A model generated the notes under the pieces. It worked only from the letters and a program-made list of their open reading frames with translations, did not search any database and had not been told where the DNA came from. This document shows, in pieces, positions 27,101 to 38,860 of a stretch of 64,000 nt of DNA (within the stretch, counting starts at the first letter, position 1; the number at the start of each line of letters is the position of its first letter). Location: the NCBI RefSeq assembly GCF_947623445.1, contig NC_135242.1, forward strand, positions 18,662,001 through 18,726,000. Direction: 5' to 3'. This DNA comes from Clavelina lepadiformis. Lineage: Eukaryota > Chordata > Ascidiacea > Aplousobranchia > Clavelinidae. The translations under genes were made by a program, and so were the position numbers.

Positions 27101-30100
27101 CTGCACAGAATAGCTCAGTTTGAACACAAGTGGATGATTTTGTGACTCGATGTTGATCTGATACATGAGATCCAAAACACAATGGTTCACTTTCATGGTC
27201 AGTTTGGGTTGATGACTCCATAAAAGTATCACAAGAATGATAAATAACCAAACTTTCCTCGTCTGTTTGTGTAGAACTGACAGATACATCAATGACTTCA
27301 GGGTAGAAGAGTTCGGTTTGCATAGAAGTGGAAAGTTTTGCAACATCACTTTCAACCGTTACATGAAATGCAGAACAAACGGGTTCGGCATCATGTTCGG
27401 TTTGTGTAGACATTTCAATGTGACTGTAAGATATGTGTGAATTCTCAAAGTTGCTCAAAATGCCAACTTCATCCGTTTGAACAGAAATATGTACCATGTC
27501 GTTATGATTGAGTATAGTATCAACCTGTGGGGAGATGTACATGCTGTATTGATTTAGGCCAACTAATTCCAATGTGTGATCGGTCTGAGTTGAAGAAGTT
27601 GACTTGGGTTTGTGAGATGCAGACCTTAATGCCCGGGAAGCTTCAAAATTATAGGTCTGGCAAGTAACTTCTTTGAAGTGTTTTTCATTTGGCATGGCTG
27701 ATTCAGACAGCGTAAAGGTCGTCTCTAAAGGTTTCAAACTCATATGGCAGTTGGGACACTCCTCAAGTTTTTTAGCACCAGGTTCAAGTGAATCATGTGA
27801 CATATAAGATGAATCGTGATCAGTGTAAGTACTATGTGAGTTTTTGAGCTCTTCTTCATGACCATAACAATTGGCATCTTCATTTATCTGTGAAAAGACA
27901 AAACAGTCGTGATTAAGACTTGCAAAATAAAAAAAATAATTCAGAAGGAAGAAAAGGAAGAATTGGATTTAGGATATACTCTGTAAGTAAACGGCAGAGT
28001 TAAATGTGTTAAACTTACATTTAATACTGCATCTCTAGCAAGCAATCGAGGGTGGCTGGGAGTAGCACATACAACCACTTCATCGTGGCTTGTCTGAGTC
28101 CCGATATCTAATAGATTGATTAAACATACGCACAAGCATTAGTTCTAATGAAACTCAAAGTGGAAAGAGAATAATCAATACTATCACTTAATCACTTCAT
28201 ACCAGAGAAGTCTTGTGTGGGTTTTATTGCTGCCTGTGCTTTTTCAAGCTCTTTAGCAGCACCTTGTGCCCACTGTTGGTAGTGAATCTGAAGGGCAACA
28301 AGGTACCGCTGCTGTTGTTGAACAGCTTCACGAAGTTTGTCACCTTCTGACTTTGCTAATATGAGCTGTTTTCCTAAGATCAGCATAAATTTATGAAATT
28401 AACAACAGGTGAACTCATCAATTTTATTAATTCAAATTACTGATTGGAAAAAATATGCATAGAAAAAATTAAAAAATTTAAATCAACCAAAAATATCACA
28501 TACTTATAAAAATAAGTTGCTTAAATGAGTTGATTTCAATTTTGTATGTCATTGTATAAATAATGTAATATCATTGGTTCTATGACAAATATGTAGATCT
28601 AAATCGATATCCATATTTCATTACAAAAAATAAGGATGAAAGAGAAATTATAAACTGAAAGCTAAAATTTTTATCTAAAAGTAAAAACCACGTTATTCAT
28701 TTAGAGTTCACAAATTACATAATAGTCGTAATAAAAAACATCATACTTAAGTCATTATCATTTTCTTTTTGATTGATTTCTTCAAGTAGCCTCAAGGTGG
28801 CAGAATTCATTTCCTCCTTAACTGTGCATAATTCTTCACTAATATTTTTATTTCTTTTCGAAAGTAACTGGATTTCCTAGATGTCAAAAATATTCAATTT
28901 TTAGTATCAAGCAGAAGCCAACCAAGCATGTTAAATTTCAATGCCGATTTTGATTTCCTTTAATATAAATATATTTATAATCTGAAAAATGTCCAACTTT
29001 TGATTTAGCATCCATTTCTGTTTTAAGGCACTCGTTCTCAGACTTCACAAGATCCAAATTGCTTTCTAAGTTAGATGATTTCGCTTTCAGTGCAGATAAT
29101 TGTTCCATACTTTGAGCTTCCAAAGTAAGCATGTCATCTGTTTTCTAAAAAAAGTTGATAAATCTTAGAGGCTCAAATGACCAAGAAATGAAAAATTAAT
29201 TATTCAAAAGATGAAAAATCATTAATTTATAAAGTTACCATAAACATAAGGGATCATACCTGTTTTAACCTAGATTCTGTTGCTTTGCTTTTATTGTCTT
29301 GGTCTATGTAATTTTGATAAACAGATTGTAATTCCATTTCTGCCTTTTGTGCTGCATTAGTTAGCGTTTTCTTTTCCTGATCAAATCTGTCATTTTCATG
29401 CTTGAGTTGTGCTTTGAGCCTTAAAATTTTCTCATGTAGTTCTCTATTAGACGATTGGAGTTCAGCCAGCAAATGCATGTGAGGGTGAGGCTCATCTAAG
29501 CTATCGTCCATCATATTTTCTTTTAAGCAATCAGAAACATTTGTTTGGAGAATGTTGTTCTAAAACAGTAAACAGTTACAAATTGTTGACTGTGGGTCGA
29601 AATAAACAAGCGCATTATAAAAAGAAATGGCGGTTCAACAAGAAAAAGAATTACACACGTGTATTAAATAGGAAAATACAAGTTAATTTATTTTAAAATT
29701 ATATCCAGCTACCTTCACATAAAGTTCTTCTTTTTCTTCCGCAAGACAGTTGACTTCTGTCTGAAGAAGATTGCATTGATCTTTCCATGAATGAAGTTGT
29801 GTCTCAGCTTCTTCTTTTTTGTGCAATGCTTGTTGCAGGTCATTGTTTAGGGAATCAATGTGATTATTTTTTGTTGAAACTGTTGTTAAAAGTGTCTGGG
29901 ACTTTTCCTTTATTTTAAAAATAATCGCATCAGAAATGTATCATAGACAACAAACTTCTTACAGAGTTGATTCTAGATTTCTGACATCTATCATTTCTCG
30001 CAGCAAGAAAAGAGTTTTAAGAGTTTCACACGACCTGCTAGGTCCTACCCATAGGTACCAGCTTAGTAAAATAAGTGGGCGTGCGGTGTGACGTCACGTA

Positions 30101-33100
30101 AGTAACTAACCCCATACGCAAAGCAGAGCATGTCAAGTTTTGCGGTTAAGTAATTGCTAAAGTTACTCTAAAAATGTAATCGTAAGATGTGACACGTTGT
30201 TTAGATTTAGTATACAAAAAGTGTAAACACTTCTTTAGAATAAAATTAGAGAATTTCGAGGATATAAGTCGTACTCTTTTATATTTGGAAAATTGGTACT
30301 AGACATTTTTTAAAGACGAATACGACCACCCAATCAAAGCAAAGAATGTATGCATTAACGCTTGTTAGAACGTACATTGTTGATGATTGAAAACGGTTGA
30401 CGTAATTGAAACATTTTCATGTGGACATCCGACACAACAATGGTAAATGACCCTATCTACGAGAACAGATCGAGCGAACACACCCCTCGCATAATAGGCT
30501 TAATTATCACTTTCACAAAACAAAAATGTGTCTCTGCAAATCCCATATATTCAACGTTGAATGAAATAAAATATTTATTACTTTGAAACAAATATACTTT
30601 GTTCAAAATGACAAGAAATAAACGATAGATACGAAATAAGGTTCAAACTGCAAGTGCTCGGGTTTAACTTCAACTCCTACCGTTGTGATGACAAACACAT
30701 CACAACTAATACTAAAACGTAAAAGGTAGTCCGCAGAAATGTAGCCATGCAAACTAGCATGCGAATCTATGTTAACTCACTTCAGCTTGACATCTTTTCA
30801 GTTTCTCTTCATTAAGGTATTCTGTTAATTGCAGAAATGAATTTTCGCTCTTTAGTAAAGCAGCTGATTTTTCATCCAAATTTCTACATGAAATGGGTGA
30901 CTCCAAGTTATAGCAAGTAAGTGCGAATCAGGGCGAAATTTTTTAAATACTTTTATCCTTAGTAAACATTGTAGACTGTGTAAGTGTAGCATACTGCTTT
31001 ACAATTTTGGAAACTTAAAAATATAATCAGATGGTGAACACAACAGATACCTTGTTAAATATTTTTCCCTTTCAATGGATTTCACCCAAGATTCTTCATT
31101 CTGATTGATGTGTAATTTTAAATCTTTCACTTCTTTTTCAACGTTGGTGTTTTGAGACGCAGCAGTTTGAAGCTGATTTAGCAATTGAGCAATCTGTAAA
31201 AAGTAAATGTAAGCAATAAATCAAGACCTTTTTAAAATGCGTCGAACCTGTTACGATTACAAGACTACAACAACAATTCAGTAAACTATGACAAAAGAGT
31301 CTAAATAGAGTTAAATTTTCATGTGACCTGATTATTTTTGTCACTAATGCGCAGGGTGTAGTTGTTTGATTTGGTCTTCAATTGCTTAACTTCTTCTTTG
31401 AGACTACATATTTGGTCTTCCATTTGTGATTTCAAGTGCAGTTCCTGGTTGGCAATTCCAGACTAAAATAAGTGAAAATATGACATTTTTCGTCGAAAGA
31501 TCCAAAATATGACGCCACATGGTAAAGAATTGAGAAAAAGTTTGTGTACTTTTTGAGCAATCTCTCTCTTTATGTTTGTGAAACCAGCCTCAACTCTGTG
31601 CAGGTCGCCATGAAGACGAGAGACAGCACCATCCAGTTCCTTTTTCTCATTACTCTTTGAAGTCACTTCATAACGAAGGGAACTAATTAATGAGTCCTTT
31701 TCCTTACTTGCGAATACCAATTTTTCCTGTTCTATTAATAACTGGCTGTTTGCTTGACTCAACTGAAGAACTCTGTAACATGCAAAATATGAAAATTTGG
31801 GAACAAAGAAATCACAATCATGAACCACCTTAAAATAACCTTGGTCCGTGGCAATGTGCAATTTTGAAATAACCATGTTAGGCATCAGTATAAAGAGTTT
31901 ATAAGCATTGTACATGGCATGCCAAAATTTCGAGAAAAGTATCAATCACTCATAATATAATCTGTCATACTTCTCCTCAAGTTGTTTGATTGCCAGTTGT
32001 TTAGTAATAGCTTCTTGGTCACGCTCATGTACTCTCCTTGCATATGTGTCTCGTTCGTGCCGGATGCTATTGATGTATTCATGATTTCCTGAGCTGTCTT
32101 CCGATGCACGTTGAAGAAGGGCATCCAGTTTAGAATTTTTTGACAGTAATTCACTGACCTAGGAGTAGGATAGATAGAAGTCAAATAAACAATCGAACAT
32201 ATAATGATACGCATGGAAAAATGACAGAAATCAGTGATTAGTGACATCATCAATGATCAATGACATCATTGATGCAACCGTTTAGCATTGCTGGGTCAAG
32301 AGCACATGACTGAAATGTAGCTTCCTCTTGGTAGTCAGAGGCTGGTCTATAATTTTATACTGAGATTTCTTGCAAATAGATTTAATGTTTGTTTAACTCA
32401 ACTAGCTTTTATGCTCAGCTAAGTCGTGACAATTTGACATGCAATTGTTATGCTCTTATGTGATTAACACTAGAACGACCAAGCACATCAATCGACGCAT
32501 TTCAAGTATTTAATTTCTTGTATCTCCACCGGGCATCATCTTTTTCTGCTGCAACTTCTTGACAATTATTTGTTTCTTACAACGCTCAGTTTGTCTGACT
32601 TTTGGAGATTTTATGATTAAAACGGACAATTTAAGCATATGTCTACCTCGAACGACCAAGCGCGTCAATTGACGCACATAGCTTAAAAATTCACGCTAAG
32701 TTTACCGAAGGTGTGATTCCAGTCTGCAGAATCATCACAACTTGATAAAATGGAATAACAATAATTAAGAAATGATAATCAGCATTGTCAGAGGTGTAAT
32801 TGAGCATGGTGAGGTCACACTAAAATTGGGAAAATTTCTGTCCGGCCTCCTAATTCATTGAAGAAATTCGGGCTCATTCAGCGAGTTTATTCGAAAGTAG
32901 AACGTGCTCGCGAGCAGTGGACATTTAGAAGGAGAAAAGGCAGAGAAGGACGTACTTCAAAGATGTTTTTCTTACTACATAAATGAACGATTTGTATTTT
33001 ATGTGTATTATGTGTCAATTGACGCACTTGGTCGTTCTAGGTAGTTTAAAAGCACGGTCGTTCTAGTGTTAAGCAACTCCGAGAATGGAATCAAACAGCA

Positions 33101-35779
33101 AATTCACATAACAGAAATGGTCTCATGGGCCACACTTGATTCTCTGCAAGCTGAAATTTTCACACCATTCATTTAATTAAACCATCAAAATGTTTATAAG
33201 ATAAGAAAAGATATGTTGCAGCTGGGCATACAAATACTTTTTAAGTGACAAGCTTACATGAACACTAAGATACTCAAGCCCTGTTGAATCAACAATACAA
33301 TTACAAGCTGAACACAATGTTACACCTCTTTTTGCAAGTGATCATTTTTTGTTCTTAAAGAACTGAGAATTCTTCCAATATCACTGTTGTCGCTCTGAAT
33401 TCTATCTCTTTCCTTCTCTGTAATTTCTAGCTTCAAATTTAAGTTCTTCATCCTGTTTTTCATGCGCTCGACGCTCCCCTTGAGAATGTTGATTTCTGTG
33501 ACAAACTTGCCCTGAAAAGTTGTTGCAGAAAAAAATATTTTGGTTACTTTATCTACGCAAAACTTGCAGTATGTTCATGCAATATTTTGTTTTATTGAAC
33601 TGAATTTTAAGAATTAAATACTCTGAACTTAAATAAAATTGCATTCGTCTACAAGGAAACAGCAGTTAAACCAGGCAAGCATATAGGTAGACAGAAAAAC
33701 GGATAAAATATTTACACAAAAAGAAAACAGAGAACAAAACTGAGCACACGAAACAGGTATGCTTAATAGGCAGTTTTATTACTGTACCTTGTTTGTTTGT
33801 TGAGTTTTTGTTAATACAGCCAAATTTTTTGCAGTTTCATTGGCTTGAAGTAAAGTCTTTTGCAGCTGATCTCTTAGGGAATTGTTCATTGCGTGCAATT
33901 CATGTTGTTCAAGTTGCAACTGTTGTTTTGATGAAACAAGAATGGCAGTATCTGCTTGAGCGAGCTAAATTAAAACCAATTAATGGTAGTGGTGTTAATA
34001 GCAATATTTTTATTTTTCATTATACAAGTGAAACAGGTTTGGCAAATTAACAAACATTGACAGTGGAAAGAATAACAGCTTTAATTTTCAACTGATGGAA
34101 AACACAATCCGTATCTAGGTTTGGTTAACAGACTGTGCCCAATACCAGTAAACACCTTGAGTGATTGCTTCAGTTCTACAACTTCTTTCTTATATTGCTT
34201 AACTTCCTGGTCTAGATTTTTAGTTGGAACCTAAATATAACACAAATTAAAAACCCAATCTGATATGATAATAAAAATGGTTATATAGTGGCTATTCCAC
34301 CAAGATATAATACATATTAGCACAATATGATAGTTAATACCACTTATTTCACAATTCAGTTCAAACATAAAAAGCACAACCCTTTATTCAAGCAATGTGG
34401 AATGATAATGACAAAATAACATATTTTAAAAATATTGTCAAAAATATATATATACTAATTAAATAATTTCAAACCTGTAAGGTCTTTGTTGATGAAAAAG
34501 AATCCATCAACATCAATCCCTCCTGATCAAATGACATAGAAGAACAGGTAAGATTCGAGACATCTGATGCTGTGCTCACAGATTCATCATCATTCCAAGA
34601 CATAATAGTAGAGGAGCTAGATGCTTTTGGAAATGTGTAAGTTTGAAATGCAGAAACCATTGGCTGAGAACCATAATAGCTCAAAGGATCAATTCCTTCA
34701 ATGTTAGTAACAGGTAACGAAATGGAAGGTGAAATTTGCACACTCTGCTTCTGTTGGTTTGTATTCATAGGCGGTTCAGCAATCAGATGATTATAACTCG
34801 AAATACCAGTTACTGTTCGAACCTTGTCACAAAGAGCAGTTGACTTTTCATCAAAACCTACCAATGCCGGGTACCCTGTCATATTTTCAGTATTTCGTGA
34901 CGAACCTGGAATTTCTGACAAAGCAAGATGTCCAAAGTTGATAGAACTATCAGCGATATCCAAGTTACGAATATCATCATTCAGGCTATCAGGGATAGAG
35001 CACAGCATGGTCTTATCAACATCATCTGTGGAATACGATGAATCTGACAGCACACTTAAAGAATCATTTGTGTCAGTTCTTGACAAAGTAGAGGCGAATG
35101 ATGTTGAATCATCAGTGATATTTGACCGAACATTTGAAGAAGATGAACCTGGTTTTGGTGGTGCTGTGGGGAAAGCTTGTGTCTGTCTCAGGTGTGACCG
35201 AGGCCCCAATATCTTCGTTGCAGATCTTGGCGTTAGCAAAGCTGGCTTGGCATCCACAGTCCTTTCTCTGCCTGTTCTGCAAACAGTTGCATTTGTTGCC
35301 ACATATGTTGTATTCACATCATCTTTAACGGGCAAGCTTGCTGGGGAAGAATCAGCCAGCTTCTTAAGTGGATTTTTATGTTTCTTTTCCACATTTTTTT
35401 GGTTATTAACAAATGAAGCCTTCTCTTTAGTGATCTTTAGAGTCCTGTGGATAAAATCAACTTTTCATTGTTAATCACAGCACTTGTAAAATTATTGTTT
35501 ACCATCATATAATAATAGCATCAGATTCAATATTAAATAAGCATTTGACGAAATTAATATGTTATTCTGTGCAAATCTCCACAAGCACAAGGGTAAATAT
35601 TAAGTGCTTATGTAGATAATACGCTGAAAGAATTCAAATAATTTTCATCTAACAAAATAAAGTTACAATACTCAATATTACCTGTGAGGAATAGCAATTA
35701 AGTTTTTACGGGATACACCACAGGGCAGGTCACTCTGGCTTGAAATATGGTGATTTGCATCGCTTGTGTTAGAATGCAT
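24161..35779 (-). CDS. Coiled-coil protein with TQT-motif array, candidate LC8 scaffold
   Basis: Twenty-one exons keep phase and give about 2151 residues: 35779-35682, 35444-34475, 34230-34156, 33964-33788, 33511-33326, 32158-31971, 31772-31550, 31462-31328, 31193-31051, 30883-30781, 29907-29713, 29559-29260, 29144-28998, 28876-28747, 28373-28203, 28107-28019, 27887-25359, 25239-25069, 24912-24768, 24613-24544 and 24371-24161. The order is a Ser/Thr-rich N-terminus (~355 residues), a long heptad-rich coiled-coil region to about residue 1080, the 843-residue exon 27887-25359 packed with QT motifs, then shorter coiled coils. That exon has 14 strict TQT motifs (mostly SSTQTD) plus variants such as VQTD, MQTE, CQTE, IQTE and SQTD; the preceding exon adds GTQTS. 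TQT-anchored peptides are the classic ligands of LC8/DYNLL. CxxC pairs (CPNC, CENC) flank the array. Family not recognised; a centrosomal, ciliary or transport scaffold is inference. No breaks seen. Confidence 0.85.
26511..26690 (-). repeat. 54-bp in-frame tandem repeat within the TQT exon
   Basis: Three full units begin at 26511, 26565 and 26619, with a diverging partial unit at 26673, a period of exactly 54 bp. Each encodes 18 residues carrying one TQTD motif followed by RRPFHSDVKHMESS or a close variant. The units are almost identical at DNA level, so this is a recent expansion that adds motifs without breaking frame. Confidence 0.9.
29908..30780. other. Large intron of the TQT gene
   Basis: This 873-bp intron is much longer than its neighbours. 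It holds a less AT-rich patch near 30045-30125 with a TGACGTCA-like site. No exon or terminal repeats were recognised; an old insertion is possible. Confidence 0.4.
32468..33068. mobile_element. piggyBac-type MITE in an intron of the TQT gene
   Basis: A 601-bp element is flanked by TTAA on both sides (32464-32467 and 33069-33072) and ends in inverted repeats beginning CACTAGAACGACC. TTAA targets with CAC/CCC-T-A-G-type ends are diagnostic of piggyBac elements. It has no transposase. Inside are three degenerate copies of a unit beginning GAACGACCAAG and containing TCAATTGACGCA: two forward (about 32474 and 32650) and one reversed (about 33014-33040). The inner pair (32643 and 33044) is itself inverted, as though a smaller related copy lies within the larger one. 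Confidence 0.8.
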
Positions 35780-36441
35780 GAGTAATTATAGGTCTTAAAA
35801 ACGTTATTTCATTATTTCAATTGCATATTCTTATCATTTAGAGATACTAAAAAGCTAGTAAGCAAAATTTTCAGCCAAATTCATTACTATCAATGATAAA
35901 TAATTTTGTCAAGATAAACATGTATATAGTATTGTAAACATTTTTAGCTGAGTTGGTCTAATAAACATTTTCAAGAGCAAATGTTACAGCATAGTCAAAA
36001 GAATAATGAGTAAATACAGAGAAACCACCACATAAAGTTTCAGACAAATTCGACAAATAATATGTATCATATATACAAAAAATAATTGCAAAATTAATTT
36101 CTGAGTTGTTTCACAGTGATAATTTTTTTTTTAACAAAACATAAAATTTGGGAGTATTGCAAATGATACCTTAACTACACATAAAAGAAAAAAATAAAAG
36201 TTCTAAACAAAGCAAAAACAATTTTATTAAAAAATTCACTAAATAGTAGAGCATGACACATGAAATAACTTACAATAACAATTCATCATCAAACTTATTA
36301 CCATAACATGAATGTAATATGTAACTTAATTATTTCATAACAGTTTTCTCCTTGATATATAACCTAGTGAGTTGGTTTGTAAAACACGATTTTCCTTTGC
36401 ATAGGCCAAGTAACAACAGGGATAACACAGAACTTCAATAA
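35780..36441. other. Intergenic gap between XLF and the TQT gene
   Basis: Contains the XLF 3' flank and the TQT-gene 5' region, both read on the minus strand. AT-rich with homopolymer runs and no exon recognised. At about 660 bp it is too long for a typical tunicate operon junction. Confidence 0.5.
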
Positions 36442-37413
36442 TCAAAACAGGGGTTTCCTTTGTTTCTTTGATACCTTATGTTTTTTAGGGGTCACCACAT
36501 AATCTGGAATGTTCTTAGCTTCCGCTATGGATACAGCAGCAGTATTATTAGTGCTAAAAGAAACATTCTGGCTTTCTTCATCATCACTGATTTCATGAAT
36601 GCAACCTCTCACACTTGGTCGCGCTTGAACACGGCGACGTTTCGCTAGTGATTTTCTTGGTGTTGATACCTTACATGAAGTAGTTTGTTTAGTTTTTCTC
36701 AGTGATGTCTGTATTAACTGTTTGGATATTTCATCATTGCAATTGTCTTCACTTGATGAGATGATTAAATCATTGAAAGCTTTTCCTGAAGCAATTTTCA
36801 AAGGCTCTTTTGTAATGGCATAGGCATAATCCTTCGAACTTTTTAAGTCTTTTTCAAAGGCAATGGCATCAAATAATTCTGTTTCCAAATGTGGCCTGCT
36901 TACTTTAGAACCATTCTCTTTATAATCCTGTATTTCTTCATCCTTTTGCCTTATAATTCCCTTCAACTTTTTGTTTTCAAGTATCAAACGAGATATTGAC
37001 AGAACTACAGGGTTGCAAAAAAGTAGTCTGGTAAGCGGTACATCTTTGCAGATTTCACAGTTGAACTTCCAGTTGAATGGAACCGATCTAACTTTATTGG
37101 ACAATGATAAAATGACACTTCCATTGCTTGCTTCACTTGTGTAGTTAAACTGGTGATGATGTAAAACGCTTTCTTTTAAATGATTTAAAATGCTGTCAAT
37201 TGGTGCTTCCAATCTTTTATTTAGTTCACTACATCTTTCAGCAATTTCTTCGGTTTGCAAGCTTTCGGTATACACAACCGACATGTCAGTTAGAGCAAGA
37301 TGATAAGAACCATTCTCAAACACAAACTTCACAAGCCAGTTGTTAGATCCAGAATCACTGCTTAAGATCTCCCATGAACAACAATTCAATTTTGAAACCA
37401 TTCTGTCTTCCAT
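36442..37413 (-). CDS. NHEJ1: XLF/Cernunnos, non-homologous end-joining factor 1
   Basis: A single 323-codon open frame. XLF is a nuclear scaffold that pairs with XRCC4 and stimulates ligase IV when broken DNA ends are joined. The globular head (about 1-130) includes the family signature ELNKRLEAP and VPFNWKF (human LPFYWNF). The helical stalk follows with QKDEEIQDYKENG, close to human MKDLEIQDYQESG. The tail is disordered, basic and Ser-rich. The extreme C-terminus KVSKKQRKPLF matches the human Ku-binding motif KVKRKKPRGLF, so Ku recruitment is probably kept. At the position of human Leu115, which contacts XRCC4, there is a Val. Length is slightly above human (299). The start ATG has a strong context (CACCATGG). 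The gene has no introns here, whereas the vertebrate gene has several. Confidence 0.93.
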   Translation of the reverse strand: MEDRMVSKLNCCSWEILSSDSGSNNWLVKFVFENGSYHLALTDMSVVYTESLQTEEIAERCSELNKRLEAPIDSILNHLKESVLHHHQFNYTSEASNGSVILSLSNKVRSVPFNWKFNCEICKDVPLTRLLFCNPVVLSISRLILENKKLKGIIRQKDEEIQDYKENGSKVSRPHLETELFDAIAFEKDLKSSKDYAYAITKEPLKIASGKAFNDLIISSSEDNCNDEISKQLIQTSLRKTKQTTSCKVSTPRKSLAKRRRVQARPSVRGCIHEISDDEESQNVSFSTNNTAAVSIAEAKNIPDYVVTPKKHKVSKKQRKPLF

Positions 37414-38470
37414 GGTGATGGTAGCAAAGATGAAGTCGAAGTCAGTGAAATTTAAACTATGGTACTACGATCCACGGCTACATATAGAGCCAATTATCAA
37501 TATGTCCATTTTTGTATACATACAATATGTAAGCATGTCTATTATAAGTGCCACATTCATTAACTGTCAAATTACAAGTCATTGCATTCTGACTAAACGT
37601 GATAAACTACACTGGTAAGTTAGTACCATACCATAAGCATTTCAGTTCAATTGATCGTGGGTGGTGTGTGTAAGTATTTTGTAAACACCGTTTACAAGGT
37701 CATTTTAAGAAGTGACTATTTCACCGGCTGTTTATTAAAATTTGATAATGGCAGTAACCATTAGAATTCCCCTGATAGGCTTATAACTCTCGTTTTTATG
37801 TAGAAGTAGAAAAGGTAATTCAGTGGCGTAATCTTTGTCATTAGGTCTAGTATGCTGGAGGTTTTTGGTTTAAATCCTGTCTACATTTGGCTTATATTTT
37901 TCAAATTTAGTTTTTCAAATTTATTTAGTCATGAGAGAACTTAGTCATTTTAACTTGAAAATTAGCATATATATTTCATATAACAACCTAGTAATTGAGT
38001 CATGAGAGGGAAGAGTTTGGGTCTCTGGGAGTTAGTTTAACATTAATTTAGACTCTGAAAAAATCAGTGGGCTATGTGATAAGTCTATGTCATTTGGACA
38101 GATTTTTAGCTGAAAATTGGCGGATCTAGTGCAAAACCACAGGTTGCCTTTATACACTAGACCCCAGCTACTCCAATTGTGGCGTCATCTAATTGTGCAC
38201 TTGTATACTAGGCCCAAATTGGCATATATTGAATTTAAAAGACTAGCCTAGTTAGTAGTTTCATAATTTATTGTAATGGTATTTTCCTACTTTATGTACT
38301 GGTCCGATCGGAAAGTATGTGATGGCAGTTTTTCAAGAAAAATCATGCATGCAAAGACACAAATTTTGGTGTGGTGTCGTGCACCGACAACTTAATTCTT
38401 TATTTATTTATCATGAATCGGCGTTCGAGCAACCTGCATTGCCTGGTTTGTTTATTGTAAATCGGCATGA

Positions 38471-38860
38471 ATGTGTGATGTGCAGTGTTACTTTTGTTCA
38501 GTAACCAATTACGTAACAGCTCTAATTGGTGTTGTGTGTGTGGTCTGCACGTTTTTCATTCTGGCGGATTGTATAAAAGAACCTGAATTTAACAGAACAC
38601 ACATTCTTGCATTGCTGAATAAACCATGGTTTGATTTGAGTCACATTTCTGTATCTCACCAGTTTAGTATGGTAGCTGACTGTAAGATTGCCCCTTTAAG
38701 AATCAGATTTGTGGGAGTTACAACGACGGCTTCATACATATCGAACCTCTCAGATACGTTACAAAAGTTTAATAGCTCGGTGTGCACGTTGACAATGATG
38801 AGTATTGTGCTTGTGAGCCAGATTGCAAAGTATGGCAGGAGCACATCCAAGATTTTTTAG
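38471..38860 (+). CDS. Uncertain 129-residue open frame
   Basis: An ATG-initiated frame with one hydrophobic segment near the N-terminus (TALIGVVCVVCTFFILADC) and a second near the C-terminus (TLTMMSIVLVSQIA), Cys-rich at its start. I recognise no family, see no splice partner and cannot exclude chance. Listed only because its length and membrane-like segments are above background for this AT-rich sequence. Confidence 0.2.
   Translation: MCDVQCYFCSVTNYVTALIGVVCVVCTFFILADCIKEPEFNRTHILALLNKPWFDLSHISVSHQFSMVADCKIAPLRIRFVGVTTTASYISNLSDTLQKFNSSVCTLTMMSIVLVSQIAKYGRSTSKIF

Noticed and set aside
34824-35474. 216-codon plus-strand open frame
   Set aside because: Lies exactly opposite the large N-terminal exon of the TQT gene, whose phase and splice sites are well supported. 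It is a composition-driven shadow.
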